Made by a program: the position numbers and the translations under genes. From Treponema sp. (GTDB lineage Bacteria > Spirochaetota > Spirochaetia > Treponematales > Treponemataceae): 9,942 bases of DNA. Positions 1 through 6,325 of the stretch are shown here, in pieces. The notes beneath the pieces are model-generated. The model worked only from the letters and a program-made list of their open reading frames with translations, was not told where the DNA came from and did no database searches. The stretch covers positions 1 to 9,942 of the forward strand of contig JAHAZL010000024.1 of assembly GCA_018384055.1 (NCBI GenBank). The letters are read 5' to 3'. How positions within the stretch are numbered: the first letter of the stretch is position 1; the number at the start of each line of letters is the position of its first letter.

Positions 1-1
1 T

Positions 2-1657
2 CAGATGGCGATTTCTTATGCAGTTACACCATTCCACACAAATGAAAAATATGCTGAACTTGCAAAAACTTATGCTGATTTTGGTGCTGATTCAATTTGT
101 ATTAAAGATATGTCAGGATTGCTCAAGCCTTACGAGGCTTATGACCTTGTAAAAGCAATCAAATCAAAAGTTGATCTTCCTGTTGAAATTCACTCTCATG
201 CAACAACCGGTCTTTCAGTTGCATCTCTCCTTAAGGGAATTGAAGCTGGTGCCGATATCGTAGACACTGCAATTTCTTCTATGTCTATGGGTACTTCACA
301 TTCACCAACAGAAACTGTAGTAGAAATGCTCAAAGGTACAGATTACGATACAGGACTTGATACAAAACTTCTTCTTGAAATTGCAGCTTACTTCCGTGAA
401 GTACGCAAACATTATTCTTCACTTGAATCAGCATTCCTCGGTGCAGATACTCGTATCCTCCTTTCTCAGGTTCCAGGCGGAATGCTTTCTAACCTTGAAT
501 CACAGCTCAAGCAGCAGGGGGCTGCAGACAAGATGGATGCTGTTCTTGCTGAACTTCCAAACGTTCACAAGGATGCAGGTTATGTTCCTCTTGTTACACC
601 AACATCACAGATTGTAGGTACACAGGCTGTATTTAATGTTCTCTTCGGACGCTATGAAAAGATGACGGCTGACTTTGCCAACCTTGTGACAGGTAAGTTC
701 GGTAAGCTTCCAACAGATGCAAATGCAGATGTTGTTAAGCAGGCTCTTGCCCAGAACAAGATGGACGCAGTTATGACATGTCGCCCAGCAGATAAGATTG
801 AACCAGAATGGGACAAGATGGTAGAAGCTTCCAAGGCAGCAGGCGGAAACGGAACAGACGAAGATGTTCTTACATACGCAATGTTCCCACAGGTTGCAGA
901 AAAGTTCTTCAAGACTCGTGCAAACGGTCCAGTTGATGCAGCTGCTACATTTGCAAAGAAGGAAGTTGCAGCTCCAGCAGCAGGTGCTTCTAAGGGTGGA
1001 AACTACACAATCACAGTTAACGGTGCTTCTTACAACGTTTCTTCAAACGGAGCAGGGGCAATCACAGTCAATGGCAACGCTTACAATGTAAGCGTTGCTG
1101 CAGGAACTGCTTCAGCAGTTTCTGGGGCTACAGCGGCTGCTCCAGTTGCAACAGGCGGTGTTGATATCACAGCTCCAGTAGCAGGTACATTGTTCAAGCA
1201 GTGCTTTACAAACGGAACAAAGGTAACAAAGGGACAGACAGTCATCATCATCGAATCAATGAAGATGGAACTCGAAGTTAAGTCTACTGCAGACGGAACC
1301 ATCACATACACAGTTGCTCCAGGAACACAGATCCAGAACGGTCAGGTTCTTGCTACAATCGGTGGTGTAGTTCAGGCAGCTCCAGCACCCGTTGCAGCAG
1401 CACCAGCACCAGCAGCCGCACCGGCTCCAGCTCCAGCTGCAGGAAACGGAACAAAGGTAAATGCTCCGGTTGCAGGCGTATTCCTCCGCACAGCAGTTCC
1501 AGAAGGTTCATCAGTAAAGAAGGGTGACAATGTAGTAATCCTCGAGTCTATGAAGATGGAACTTGAAGTAAAGGCTCCATGCGACGGTAAGGTTCACTTC
1601 CTTGCTAACCAGGGTGACCAGGTTGCAAACGGACAGCCAGTTTGTGAGATTTGCTAA
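2..1657 (+). CDS. oadA: Oxaloacetate decarboxylase alpha subunit, 5'-partial, two biotinyl domains
   Basis: Carboxyltransferase subunit that moves CO2 from oxaloacetate to biotin, giving pyruvate, at the cytoplasmic face of a Na+-pumping decarboxylase. The reading frame is open at the left edge, so the ATG at base 5 is internal. Numbering from that Met, the TIM-barrel remainder shows KDMSG at 34-38 and the metal ligands HSH at 63-65. These align with Lys178, His207 and His209 of Klebsiella OadA, implying about 144 missing residues. The conserved carboxylase domain follows, to about residue 300. Then come a linker with a duplicated 11-residue motif, a biotinyl domain with ESMKM (Lys420), an Ala/Pro-rich linker, and a second biotinyl domain with the same ESMKM (Lys517). 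One biotinyl domain is usual, so two is odd. The gene ends in TAA just before a hairpin and oadB. A pyruvate carboxylase B subunit has the same architecture, but the adjacent oadB favours oxaloacetate decarboxylase. Confidence 0.93.
   Translation, partial: QMAISYAVTPFHTNEKYAELAKTYADFGADSICIKDMSGLLKPYEAYDLVKAIKSKVDLPVEIHSHATTGLSVASLLKGIEAGADIVDTAISSMSMGTSHSPTETVVEMLKGTDYDTGLDTKLLLEIAAYFREVRKHYSSLESAFLGADTRILLSQVPGGMLSNLESQLKQQGAADKMDAVLAELPNVHKDAGYVPLVTPTSQIVGTQAVFNVLFGRYEKMTADFANLVTGKFGKLPTDANADVVKQALAQNKMDAVMTCRPADKIEPEWDKMVEASKAAGGNGTDEDVLTYAMFPQVAEKFFKTRANGPVDAAATFAKKEVAAPAAGASKGGNYTITVNGASYNVSSNGAGAITVNGNAYNVSVAAGTASAVSGATAAAPVATGGVDITAPVAGTLFKQCFTNGTKVTKGQTVIIIESMKMELEVKSTADGTITYTVAPGTQIQNGQVLATIGGVVQAAPAPVAAAPAPAAAPAPAPAAGNGTKVNAPVAGVFLRTAVPEGSSVKKGDNVVILESMKMELEVKAPCDGKVHFLANQGDQVANGQPVCEIC
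1010..1093 (+). repeat. Duplicated 33-bp coding unit in the OadA linker
   Basis: Two 33-base units, 1010-1042 and 1061-1093, lie 51 bases apart in frame and encode ITVNGASYNVS and ITVNGNAYNVS. The third codon positions have diverged while the amino acids stay close. This points to an older in-frame duplication kept by selection rather than a recent slippage event. The motif resembles the short beta-strand segment that often precedes biotinyl domains in OadA-type proteins. Confidence 0.8.
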
Positions 1658-1663
1658 AAATGA

Positions 1664-1695
1664 TTCCGTCAGATTTCTCTGACGGAAATGTTTTT
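1664..1695 (+). terminator. Intergenic hairpin between oadA and oadB (attenuator or partial terminator)
   Basis: A perfect 10-bp stem, TTCCGTCAGA (1664-1673) with TCTGACGGAA (1678-1687), has a TTTC loop. After three other bases (ATG) a run of five T follows at 1691-1695. It begins 7 bases after the oadA stop. oadB follows 29 bases later with no clear promoter of its own, so a full terminator would silence oadB. Partial termination or mRNA-end stabilisation, giving more alpha than beta subunit, is the more likely role (inference). Confidence 0.7.
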
Positions 1696-1723
1696 ACAAC
1701 AGCTTTAATATTAGGGATAAAAT

Positions 1724-3148
1724 ATGCCAATCAGAACTAACGTTAAAAATACAAAGATTGCCTTCATCATGCTCGCAATCATGGCAGTAGCTTCGGTTTT
1801 GTCTTTTACAAAGCCAGCTCTTGCTCAGGATAATGCAGCACCAAAGACAGGCATGAACCGTGTAATTAAAAGAACAGAAAACTGGAACGGAAAGCACGAT
1901 ATTTCAGTTTCAAAATTCCTTGGAAATATCGGTAAGTCTACTGGTATTTACATGATGATTCACAAGCAGACTGCAGAAGAAATTGCTCAGGAAAAGGCAG
2001 AAAAGGCAGCTCAGCTTGCAGCAGAAGAAAACAATCCTTTTGAAGATGAAAAGGCTCCAGGCTGGCAGCAGATTATCATGATTGCCATTGGATTCCTCAT
2101 CATCTACCTTGCTGTAGGAAAGGGGTTTGAACCACTTCTTTTGATTCCAATTGGATTTGGTACTGTTCTTGTAAACATACCAGGGGCTAACATGGGTATG
2201 GCTCCACACGGAATGCTCCACATCATCTACAGTGCTGGTGTTGGAAACGAATTCTTCCCAATGCTCATCTTCATGGGTATCGGTGCCATGACAGACTTCG
2301 GTCCACTCATTGCAAATCCTAAGATGGCTCTTCTTGGTGGAGCAGCTCAGCTCGGTGTATTCTTTACACTCTTCGGTGTTGCTCTCATGAACGCATTCCT
2401 TGGAACAGACTACACAATCCTTCAGGCTTCAGCAATTTCCATCATCGGTGGTGCTGATGGTCCAACATCCATCTATGTTTCTGGAAAGCTTGCTCCTGAG
2501 ATGATGGCCGTAATTGCAGTTGCTGCATATTCTTACATGGCCCTCGTTCCAATGATTCAGCCTCCAATCATGAAACTCCTCACAACAAAGAAGGAACGCA
2601 TGATCAAGATGGAGCAGCTTCGCTATGTTTCAAAGACTGAAAAGGTATTGTTCCCAATGCTTCTCCTCGTCCTTGCTATCCTTCTTTTGCCACCAGCATG
2701 TCCACTTATCGGTATGCTTGCTTTCGGTAACTTCGTAAAGCAGAGTGGTGCAGCAGATCGTCTTTCTAAGACAATGGAAAATGAATTGATGAACATCGTT
2801 TCAATCCTTCTTTCCCTTGGTGTTGGTTCTCAGATGACACCAGAAAAGATTATGAAGAAAGAATCCATCGGTATCATCATCCTTGGGCTTGTTGCCTTCG
2901 CAGTTGCTACAGCAGGCGGTCTCATTATGGCTAAGATTATGAACCTCTTCCTCAAGAAGAAGATCAACCCACTCATCGGTTCGGCAGGTGTTTCTGCAGT
3001 TCCAATGGCAGCCCGTGTTGCAAATAAGGTAGGTCTTGAATACGATCCTTCAAACTTCCTTTTGATGAACGCTATGGGACCAAACGTTTCAGGTGTTATC
3101 GGAACAGCAATTGCTGCAGGTGTATTCATCGCAACTTACGCTAACTAA
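1724..3148 (+). CDS. oadB: Oxaloacetate decarboxylase beta subunit, Na+-pumping membrane protein
   Basis: Integral membrane subunit that decarboxylates carboxybiotin on OadA and exports Na+. All residues reported as essential in Klebsiella OadB are present at a constant offset of 42: Asp245 in GGADGPTSIY (Asp203), Tyr271 (Tyr229), and Asn415, Gly419, Ser424 and Arg431 in the NPLIGSAGVSAVPMAAR segment (373, 377, 382, 389). The body has many hydrophobic segments. The N terminus is unusual. It has a signal-like hydrophobic stretch at about 12-29 ending in ALA (32-34), then a charged Ala/Glu/Lys-rich stretch at 83-111, and the typical first helix and FEPLLL motif start only near 113-140. The ATG at 1724 has an AGGGA ribosome site at 1713-1717, 6 bases upstream. 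It follows oadA by 66 bases and is probably co-transcribed. Related Na+-pumping acyl-CoA decarboxylase beta subunits are similar, but the partner is OadA. Confidence 0.95.
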   Translation: MPIRTNVKNTKIAFIMLAIMAVASVLSFTKPALAQDNAAPKTGMNRVIKRTENWNGKHDISVSKFLGNIGKSTGIYMMIHKQTAEEIAQEKAEKAAQLAAEENNPFEDEKAPGWQQIIMIAIGFLIIYLAVGKGFEPLLLIPIGFGTVLVNIPGANMGMAPHGMLHIIYSAGVGNEFFPMLIFMGIGAMTDFGPLIANPKMALLGGAAQLGVFFTLFGVALMNAFLGTDYTILQASAISIIGGADGPTSIYVSGKLAPEMMAVIAVAAYSYMALVPMIQPPIMKLLTTKKERMIKMEQLRYVSKTEKVLFPMLLLVLAILLLPPACPLIGMLAFGNFVKQSGAADRLSKTMENELMNIVSILLSLGVGSQMTPEKIMKKESIGIIILGLVAFAVATAGGLIMAKIMNLFLKKKINPLIGSAGVSAVPMAARVANKVGLEYDPSNFLLMNAMGPNVSGVIGTAIAAGVFIATYAN

Positions 3149-3155
3149 GTAATTA

Positions 3156-3259
3156 ATAATTCATAATTAGAAATTACAAATAAGGCCTCCGGCCGGACTG
3201 ATGATATTAGTTCGACTAGGAGGCCTTAATATTTATATTCATTATGAATTATGAATTAT
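3156..3259. repeat. 13-bp AT-rich inverted repeat flanking the convergent terminator
   Basis: ATAATTCATAATT at 3156-3168 is the exact reverse complement of 3247-3259. The right copy is extended by a direct repeat of ATTATGA(A) units at 3241-3259. The pair encloses the GC-rich hairpin at 3181-3228. The right copy lies inside the 3' end of the minus-strand gene and the repeat unit supplies its stop codon. It could be a small repeat element or an extended terminator stem. Confidence 0.65.
3181..3228. terminator. Bidirectional terminator between oadB and the DUF5718 gene
   Basis: TAAGGCCTCC (3181-3190) pairs perfectly with GGAGGCCTTA (3219-3228). The 28-base loop holds a second small stem, 3197-3202 with 3206-3211 (one G-T pair). 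Only short T-rich sequence follows on either side, so it is not a textbook U-tract terminator. Its position between two convergent genes suggests it ends transcription from both. Confidence 0.65.
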
Positions 3260-4087
3260 CCTCTGCCTTAATACGGAAATCATATCGTCGTTAAATTCGT
3301 TTCTTTCGACCATTTTTTTTATTTCTTCTGCTGCATAATTGTCTGGATAAACTACGACAACGGCATCATCACCATCTGCAAGAAAGTTATGCTCTCCATA
3401 ATCAGTATATCTTGTTGCACCGACGGAAATCATTGCCTTTGAAGGTTTACCGGCTTCAACAAGATAAGTGTGGATGTCTTCTGCAGGCCCTTCATCTTTC
3501 TGTCCGTTGAATTTTTCAAGGCACCATCCAATGAGTTTTTCATAGATGTAACTGTAGCCTTTAACGGGACTGTCTTCCCCATATACATTTGCTTTACCTT
3601 CGCGGACTAGAAAACTTGCAATTTTGTAGCGGTCAAGAATTCCGCCTTCTGTAAATTTATCCAGGTCAATCAAGTTGTGGGATAGTCCTTTGCTTGATGG
3701 TCCCCAGTTCTTTTTAAGGCTGATTTTCTTTGCGCCTTCCTTTCTGATGGAACAGTCGTTGGATGCTCCGAAAGCAAAAGGTTTTACAGCTGTAATTTCA
3801 TCTCCTCTCCATTCAAGGTCGCAGATGATTGCACATTCAGGTTCTATCTGAAGCTTCTGTTCATTTTTAGGGAAAATAATTGTATCTTTTTCAAATGGAA
3901 ATGTATGAAGAAATTCCGGAACTTTTTCAGAGTTGCCTGGAATGTATGTTGGAAACATTGCTTTTGGAGCGTTTGCCTCTTTAGTTACTACATTAGCAAA
4001 GTCTGCTGCTTCTCCGGCCTGTTCAAGGTGTCCTGTAAAATTGCCTGCTACACCAAAGCATGGCATTGTGTTTAATTGGATTTTCAT
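3242..4087 (-). CDS. DUF5718 family protein, fumarylacetoacetase-like fold suspected
   Basis: A 281-residue soluble protein. Its start (CFGVAGNFTGHLEQAGEA, residues 10-27) is what I recognise as the conserved opening of the DUF5718 family, whose function is not established. I see a likely relation to the fumarylacetoacetate hydrolase fold. E82-P-E84 stands where that fold has its E-x-E metal ligands, ASND (108-111) resembles the GND segment with the third acidic ligand, and KKNWGPSSKG (125-134) resembles the KSFDxxxPxG loop. It has no signal peptide or membrane helix. No Shine-Dalgarno is visible before the ATG, but a promoter lies 8 bases upstream, which fits a leaderless transcript. The last codons (IHNS) and the TAA fall within an AT-rich repeat, so the native end may have been altered. 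It is monocistronic by position. A later start at Met8 is possible, since MPCFGVAGNF would also begin a family-like protein. Confidence 0.82.
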   Translation of the reverse strand: MKIQLNTMPCFGVAGNFTGHLEQAGEAADFANVVTKEANAPKAMFPTYIPGNSEKVPEFLHTFPFEKDTIIFPKNEQKLQIEPECAIICDLEWRGDEITAVKPFAFGASNDCSIRKEGAKKISLKKNWGPSSKGLSHNLIDLDKFTEGGILDRYKIASFLVREGKANVYGEDSPVKGYSYIYEKLIGWCLEKFNGQKDEGPAEDIHTYLVEAGKPSKAMISVGATRYTDYGEHNFLADGDDAVVVVYPDNYAAEEIKKMVERNEFNDDMISVLRQRIIHNS

Positions 4088-4095
4088 AATAACAG

Positions 4096-4124
4096 AGTAT
4101 ATAAAAAAAATTGTTCTATTGCAA
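4096..4124 (-). promoter_or_regulatory. Sigma-70-type promoter for the DUF5718 gene (leaderless)
   Basis: Read on the minus strand: TTGCAA (-35, 4124-4119), a 17-base spacer containing eight T in a row, then TATACT (-10, 4101-4096). Only 8 bases separate the -10 from the ATG at 4087, so transcription should begin at or within a few bases of the start codon. The -35 overlaps the U-tract of the upstream kinase terminator. Confidence 0.65.
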
Positions 4125-4157
4125 AAAAAATCCGTAATCCTAAAAAGAATTACGGAT
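4123..4157 (-). terminator. Rho-independent terminator after the nucleoside kinase gene
   Basis: On the minus strand, ATCCGTAAT (4157-4149) pairs with ATTACGGAT (4138-4130) in a 9-bp stem. Eight T (4130-4123) follow directly. It lies 21 bases after the kinase stop codon and closes the PBP-ParB-kinase transcription unit. Confidence 0.88.
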
Positions 4158-4178
4158 CGTATTGTTTTTAACTACCCA

Positions 4179-5828
4179 TTAGTATTTAAATTTGCTACCA
4201 CCGATAAATTCACGGATGATTGAATCCTGTGGAACGGCATTGGCAGGAATTGTCTGGAAGTTGTCCAGGAACTTAAGGAGTCTTCCTGCTTCTGCATACT
4301 CCGGCTGAAGTGGATTTACGCAGCGGAGGAGTGGGGCAGCATAAACACGGAGGACAGCAAGTTCGTAATCCAGTGCAGTGTTGAGCATTGCATCTGCATT
4401 GTTCTGGAATGGGAAGATGTGGAGTCTTTCTCCTTTCTGAACGTTGTCCCACATGCTGATTGTGTCCGCAGCACTTTTGCCACGGTAGTTGTTGTCGCGA
4501 ACAATTCGTCTGATAAGGCGGTTGTCGCTGGTTGAAATTCTGTTGTGGTCGTCAAGGTTAAGCTGAGTAAGGGCTGAAAGGTAAATCTTGAACTTAAGTT
4601 CAGGTGCTACAAGTGGAGTAAGTTTATCGTTGAGTCCGTGTATTCCTTCCATAACGAGGATGTCGTTTTCTTCAAGGTGCATTGTATCACCCTTAAAGTA
4701 GCTTACTCCTTCATGGAAGTCATAAGATGGAAGTTTGATTTCCTTACCATTGAACATGTCCACGAGATTTTCGTTGAGCATTTTAACATTGAGGGCTTCA
4801 AGACATTCGTAGTCGTAGTTTCCGAATTCATCCCTTGGAGTTTCTGCTCTTCCAACGTAGTAGTTGTCAAGGGAAATAACTTTAGGAGTATATCCTCTTG
4901 CCTCAAGCTGAAGGGAAAGTTTCTTGCTTGTAGTTGTTTTTCCGGAAGAAGAAGGCCCTGCAATAAGAACAACACGGGCAGTTTTCTTTGCCTGAATCTG
5001 GTCTGCAATGTCGGAAATCATCTTTGTCTGATAGGTTTCAGTAATGCTGATGAAATCGTTTGCCTTCTTGTCGTGTATAATCTGATTAAGGCTTGCTGCT
5101 GAAGTAACGCCAAGTTTCTTTCCCCAATCCTTGTAGTTCTTGAATATGTTGAAAAGTTTTGGCTGATCCTGGAATTCTGAAAGTTTGCCAGGTTCTGTAT
5201 GCTTAGGGAACCTTAAGAGGAATCCATCGTTGTATTTTACAATGTCAAAGACATCGATGTAACCAGTGCTTGGAACAAGTGGCCCAAAGTAAAGGTCTGT
5301 GAAGTCCTTTACTTTGTTGAGGAGAATTTTTGAAGGGCAGTTGTAGTTCAAAGCCTTTCTTGTTTCTGTAAGGTTGAGATTCTCAAAAAGGGAACAGGCA
5401 TCTTCGTATGAAACATACTGTGTTTCGATTGCAAGGTCTTCCTTTGTAAGGCGAATCATTTCGTTCTTCAGTTCTTCAAGTTCTTTCTGGGAAATTTCTG
5501 AACCTTTTTCAAGAGTGTAATAGTAACCGTATGCAATGCTAGGTCCTACAAGAAGTCTTTTCCCTGGATAAAGATTGTGGGAAGCGGCCGCAAGAAGGAA
5601 ACAGAGGGAACGTCTGTAAACTGATGCACCGCTGCTTGAGTCTACGAATACAGGTTCAACCTTTGCAGAAATGTTTATAGGTGTAGAAAGGGAACAAATT
5701 TCATTGTTCACCTTTACGGCCATGATTTTTTTTTCAGATTTGAATTTGTCCAACAGAATGAGGGGACGAATTTCATTTTCCGCTTCAATTACAGAATTGT
5801 CTGGAAATGTGATTTTTATCTTATTCAT
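4179..5828 (-). CDS. Uridine/nucleoside kinase with N-terminal TGS and ThrRS-like domains
   Basis: 549-residue cytoplasmic kinase expected to phosphorylate uridine, or another nucleoside or small metabolite, with a nucleoside triphosphate. Residues 1-60 form a TGS-like ubiquitin fold. About 75-200 resembles the second editing-type domain of threonyl-tRNA synthetase (LYPGKRLLVGPSIAYGYYY). About 285-480 is the phosphoribulokinase/uridine kinase domain, with the P-loop GPSSSGKT (Lys297), SLDNYY, a Walker-B-like ILVMEGIHGLN and an RLIRRIVRD basic motif. This three-part layout is a known family in spirochaetes, Thermotoga and Firmicutes. The exact substrate of many members is unproven. I chose the ATG at 5828 because GGAGG (5838-5834) sits 5 bases upstream; an in-frame TTG at 5840 overlaps that ribosome site and is not credible. 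The kinase lies 60 bases after the ParB-like gene and ends at a strong terminator. Confidence 0.9.
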   Translation of the reverse strand: MNKIKITFPDNSVIEAENEIRPLILLDKFKSEKKIMAVKVNNEICSLSTPINISAKVEPVFVDSSSGASVYRRSLCFLLAAASHNLYPGKRLLVGPSIAYGYYYTLEKGSEISQKELEELKNEMIRLTKEDLAIETQYVSYEDACSLFENLNLTETRKALNYNCPSKILLNKVKDFTDLYFGPLVPSTGYIDVFDIVKYNDGFLLRFPKHTEPGKLSEFQDQPKLFNIFKNYKDWGKKLGVTSAASLNQIIHDKKANDFISITETYQTKMISDIADQIQAKKTARVVLIAGPSSSGKTTTSKKLSLQLEARGYTPKVISLDNYYVGRAETPRDEFGNYDYECLEALNVKMLNENLVDMFNGKEIKLPSYDFHEGVSYFKGDTMHLEENDILVMEGIHGLNDKLTPLVAPELKFKIYLSALTQLNLDDHNRISTSDNRLIRRIVRDNNYRGKSAADTISMWDNVQKGERLHIFPFQNNADAMLNTALDYELAVLRVYAAPLLRCVNPLQPEYAEAGRLLKFLDNFQTIPANAVPQDSIIREFIGGSKFKY

Positions 5829-5853
5829 AGAAGCCTCCAAAAAAGTTGCTTCT
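5829..5853 (-). promoter_or_regulatory. Small hairpin over the kinase ribosome binding site
   Basis: On the minus strand AGAAGC (5853-5848) is complementary to GCTTCT (5834-5829), directly before the ATG. The GGAGG Shine-Dalgarno sits in the 13-base loop, with its last G in the stem. Six base pairs with a large loop is weak, so any control of translation would be mild. Confidence 0.4.
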
Positions 5854-5856
5854 ATA

Positions 5857-5884
5857 ATTATAATTCATATTCCAGGATTTACAA
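5857..5884 (-). promoter_or_regulatory. Candidate internal promoter for the kinase gene
   Basis: On the minus strand TTGTAA (5884-5879) and a perfect TATAAT (5862-5857) are separated by 16 bases, inside the 60-base gap after the ParB-like gene. The predicted start lies near 5850, leaving a leader of about 20 bases with the GGAGG site. The region is AT-rich, so a chance match is possible. Confidence 0.4.
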
Positions 5885-5888
5885 ATTT

Positions 5889-6308
5889 TTATTCTTTGGG
5901 AGTCATAAAGAGTTTTGCAATCTTTTTGGCAATGGCAACAAAGAGATTTGCTATGAAAGTAAGGATACGCATTAAAATTGAAGGATTTCTAAGGCGTTCA
6001 AGTCTTTTGTATCCTTCAAGGAGTTCATCGTCTGTAAATTCCTTTCTCTGGTTGTTCTCTTCAAGTTCCATTTCCAGCTGGCAAAGTTTGTCTACATTTT
6101 TATCAAGAACGATTGCGTTGATTCTTTCCCATCCAAGGGATTTTGCTGCTTCAAGGCGTCGTTCCCCTGCAACAAGTTCATATTTTGAATTCAATGTAAT
6201 CGGATTCATGAGACCGTATTGTTTGAGGCTGTCTTTCAAAGCTTCAAGATCGCCAAGGTCGCGGCGAACTCTTTTCTTTATTTTAATGTCATCAATCTTT
6301 ACGATCAT
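5889..6308 (-). CDS. ParB/Noc-type CTPase-domain protein with hydrophobic cationic C-terminal tail
   Basis: 139-residue protein. Residues 1-95 match the N-terminal domain of ParB: VKIDDIKIKKRVRRD at the start, LxxLKxSLKQYGLMNPI (21-37), GERR (48-51, the central CTP-binding box) and ENNQRKEF (84-91, the second box). ParB proteins normally continue into a helix-turn-helix and a dimerisation domain. Both are absent. Instead residues 108-135 form a hydrophobic segment studded with Lys/Arg (ILMRILTFIANLFVAIAKKI), which looks like an amphipathic or short membrane helix. So this is probably not the chromosomal segregation ParB, and it may bind the membrane. The gene starts 17 bases after the PBP stop with a strong AAAGGAG site (6320-6314) 5 bases before the ATG, so it is co-transcribed with the cell-wall synthase. 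Its role is unknown. A truncated ParB is possible, but the clean tail and ribosome site argue for a functional gene. Confidence 0.85.
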   Translation of the reverse strand: MIVKIDDIKIKKRVRRDLGDLEALKDSLKQYGLMNPITLNSKYELVAGERRLEAAKSLGWERINAIVLDKNVDKLCQLEMELEENNQRKEFTDDELLEGYKRLERLRNPSILMRILTFIANLFVAIAKKIAKLFMTPKE

Positions 6309-6325
6309 AAAAACTCCTTTCTTTT

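Noticed and set aside
1693..1721. TTTACA with GATAAA as a promoter for oadB
   Set aside because: The -10 would overlap the spacer between the ribosome site and the ATG, leaving no room for the AGGGA site in the mRNA.
5829..5840. TTG start adding MEAS to the kinase
   Set aside because: The TTG overlaps the GGAGG ribosome site of the ATG at 5828.
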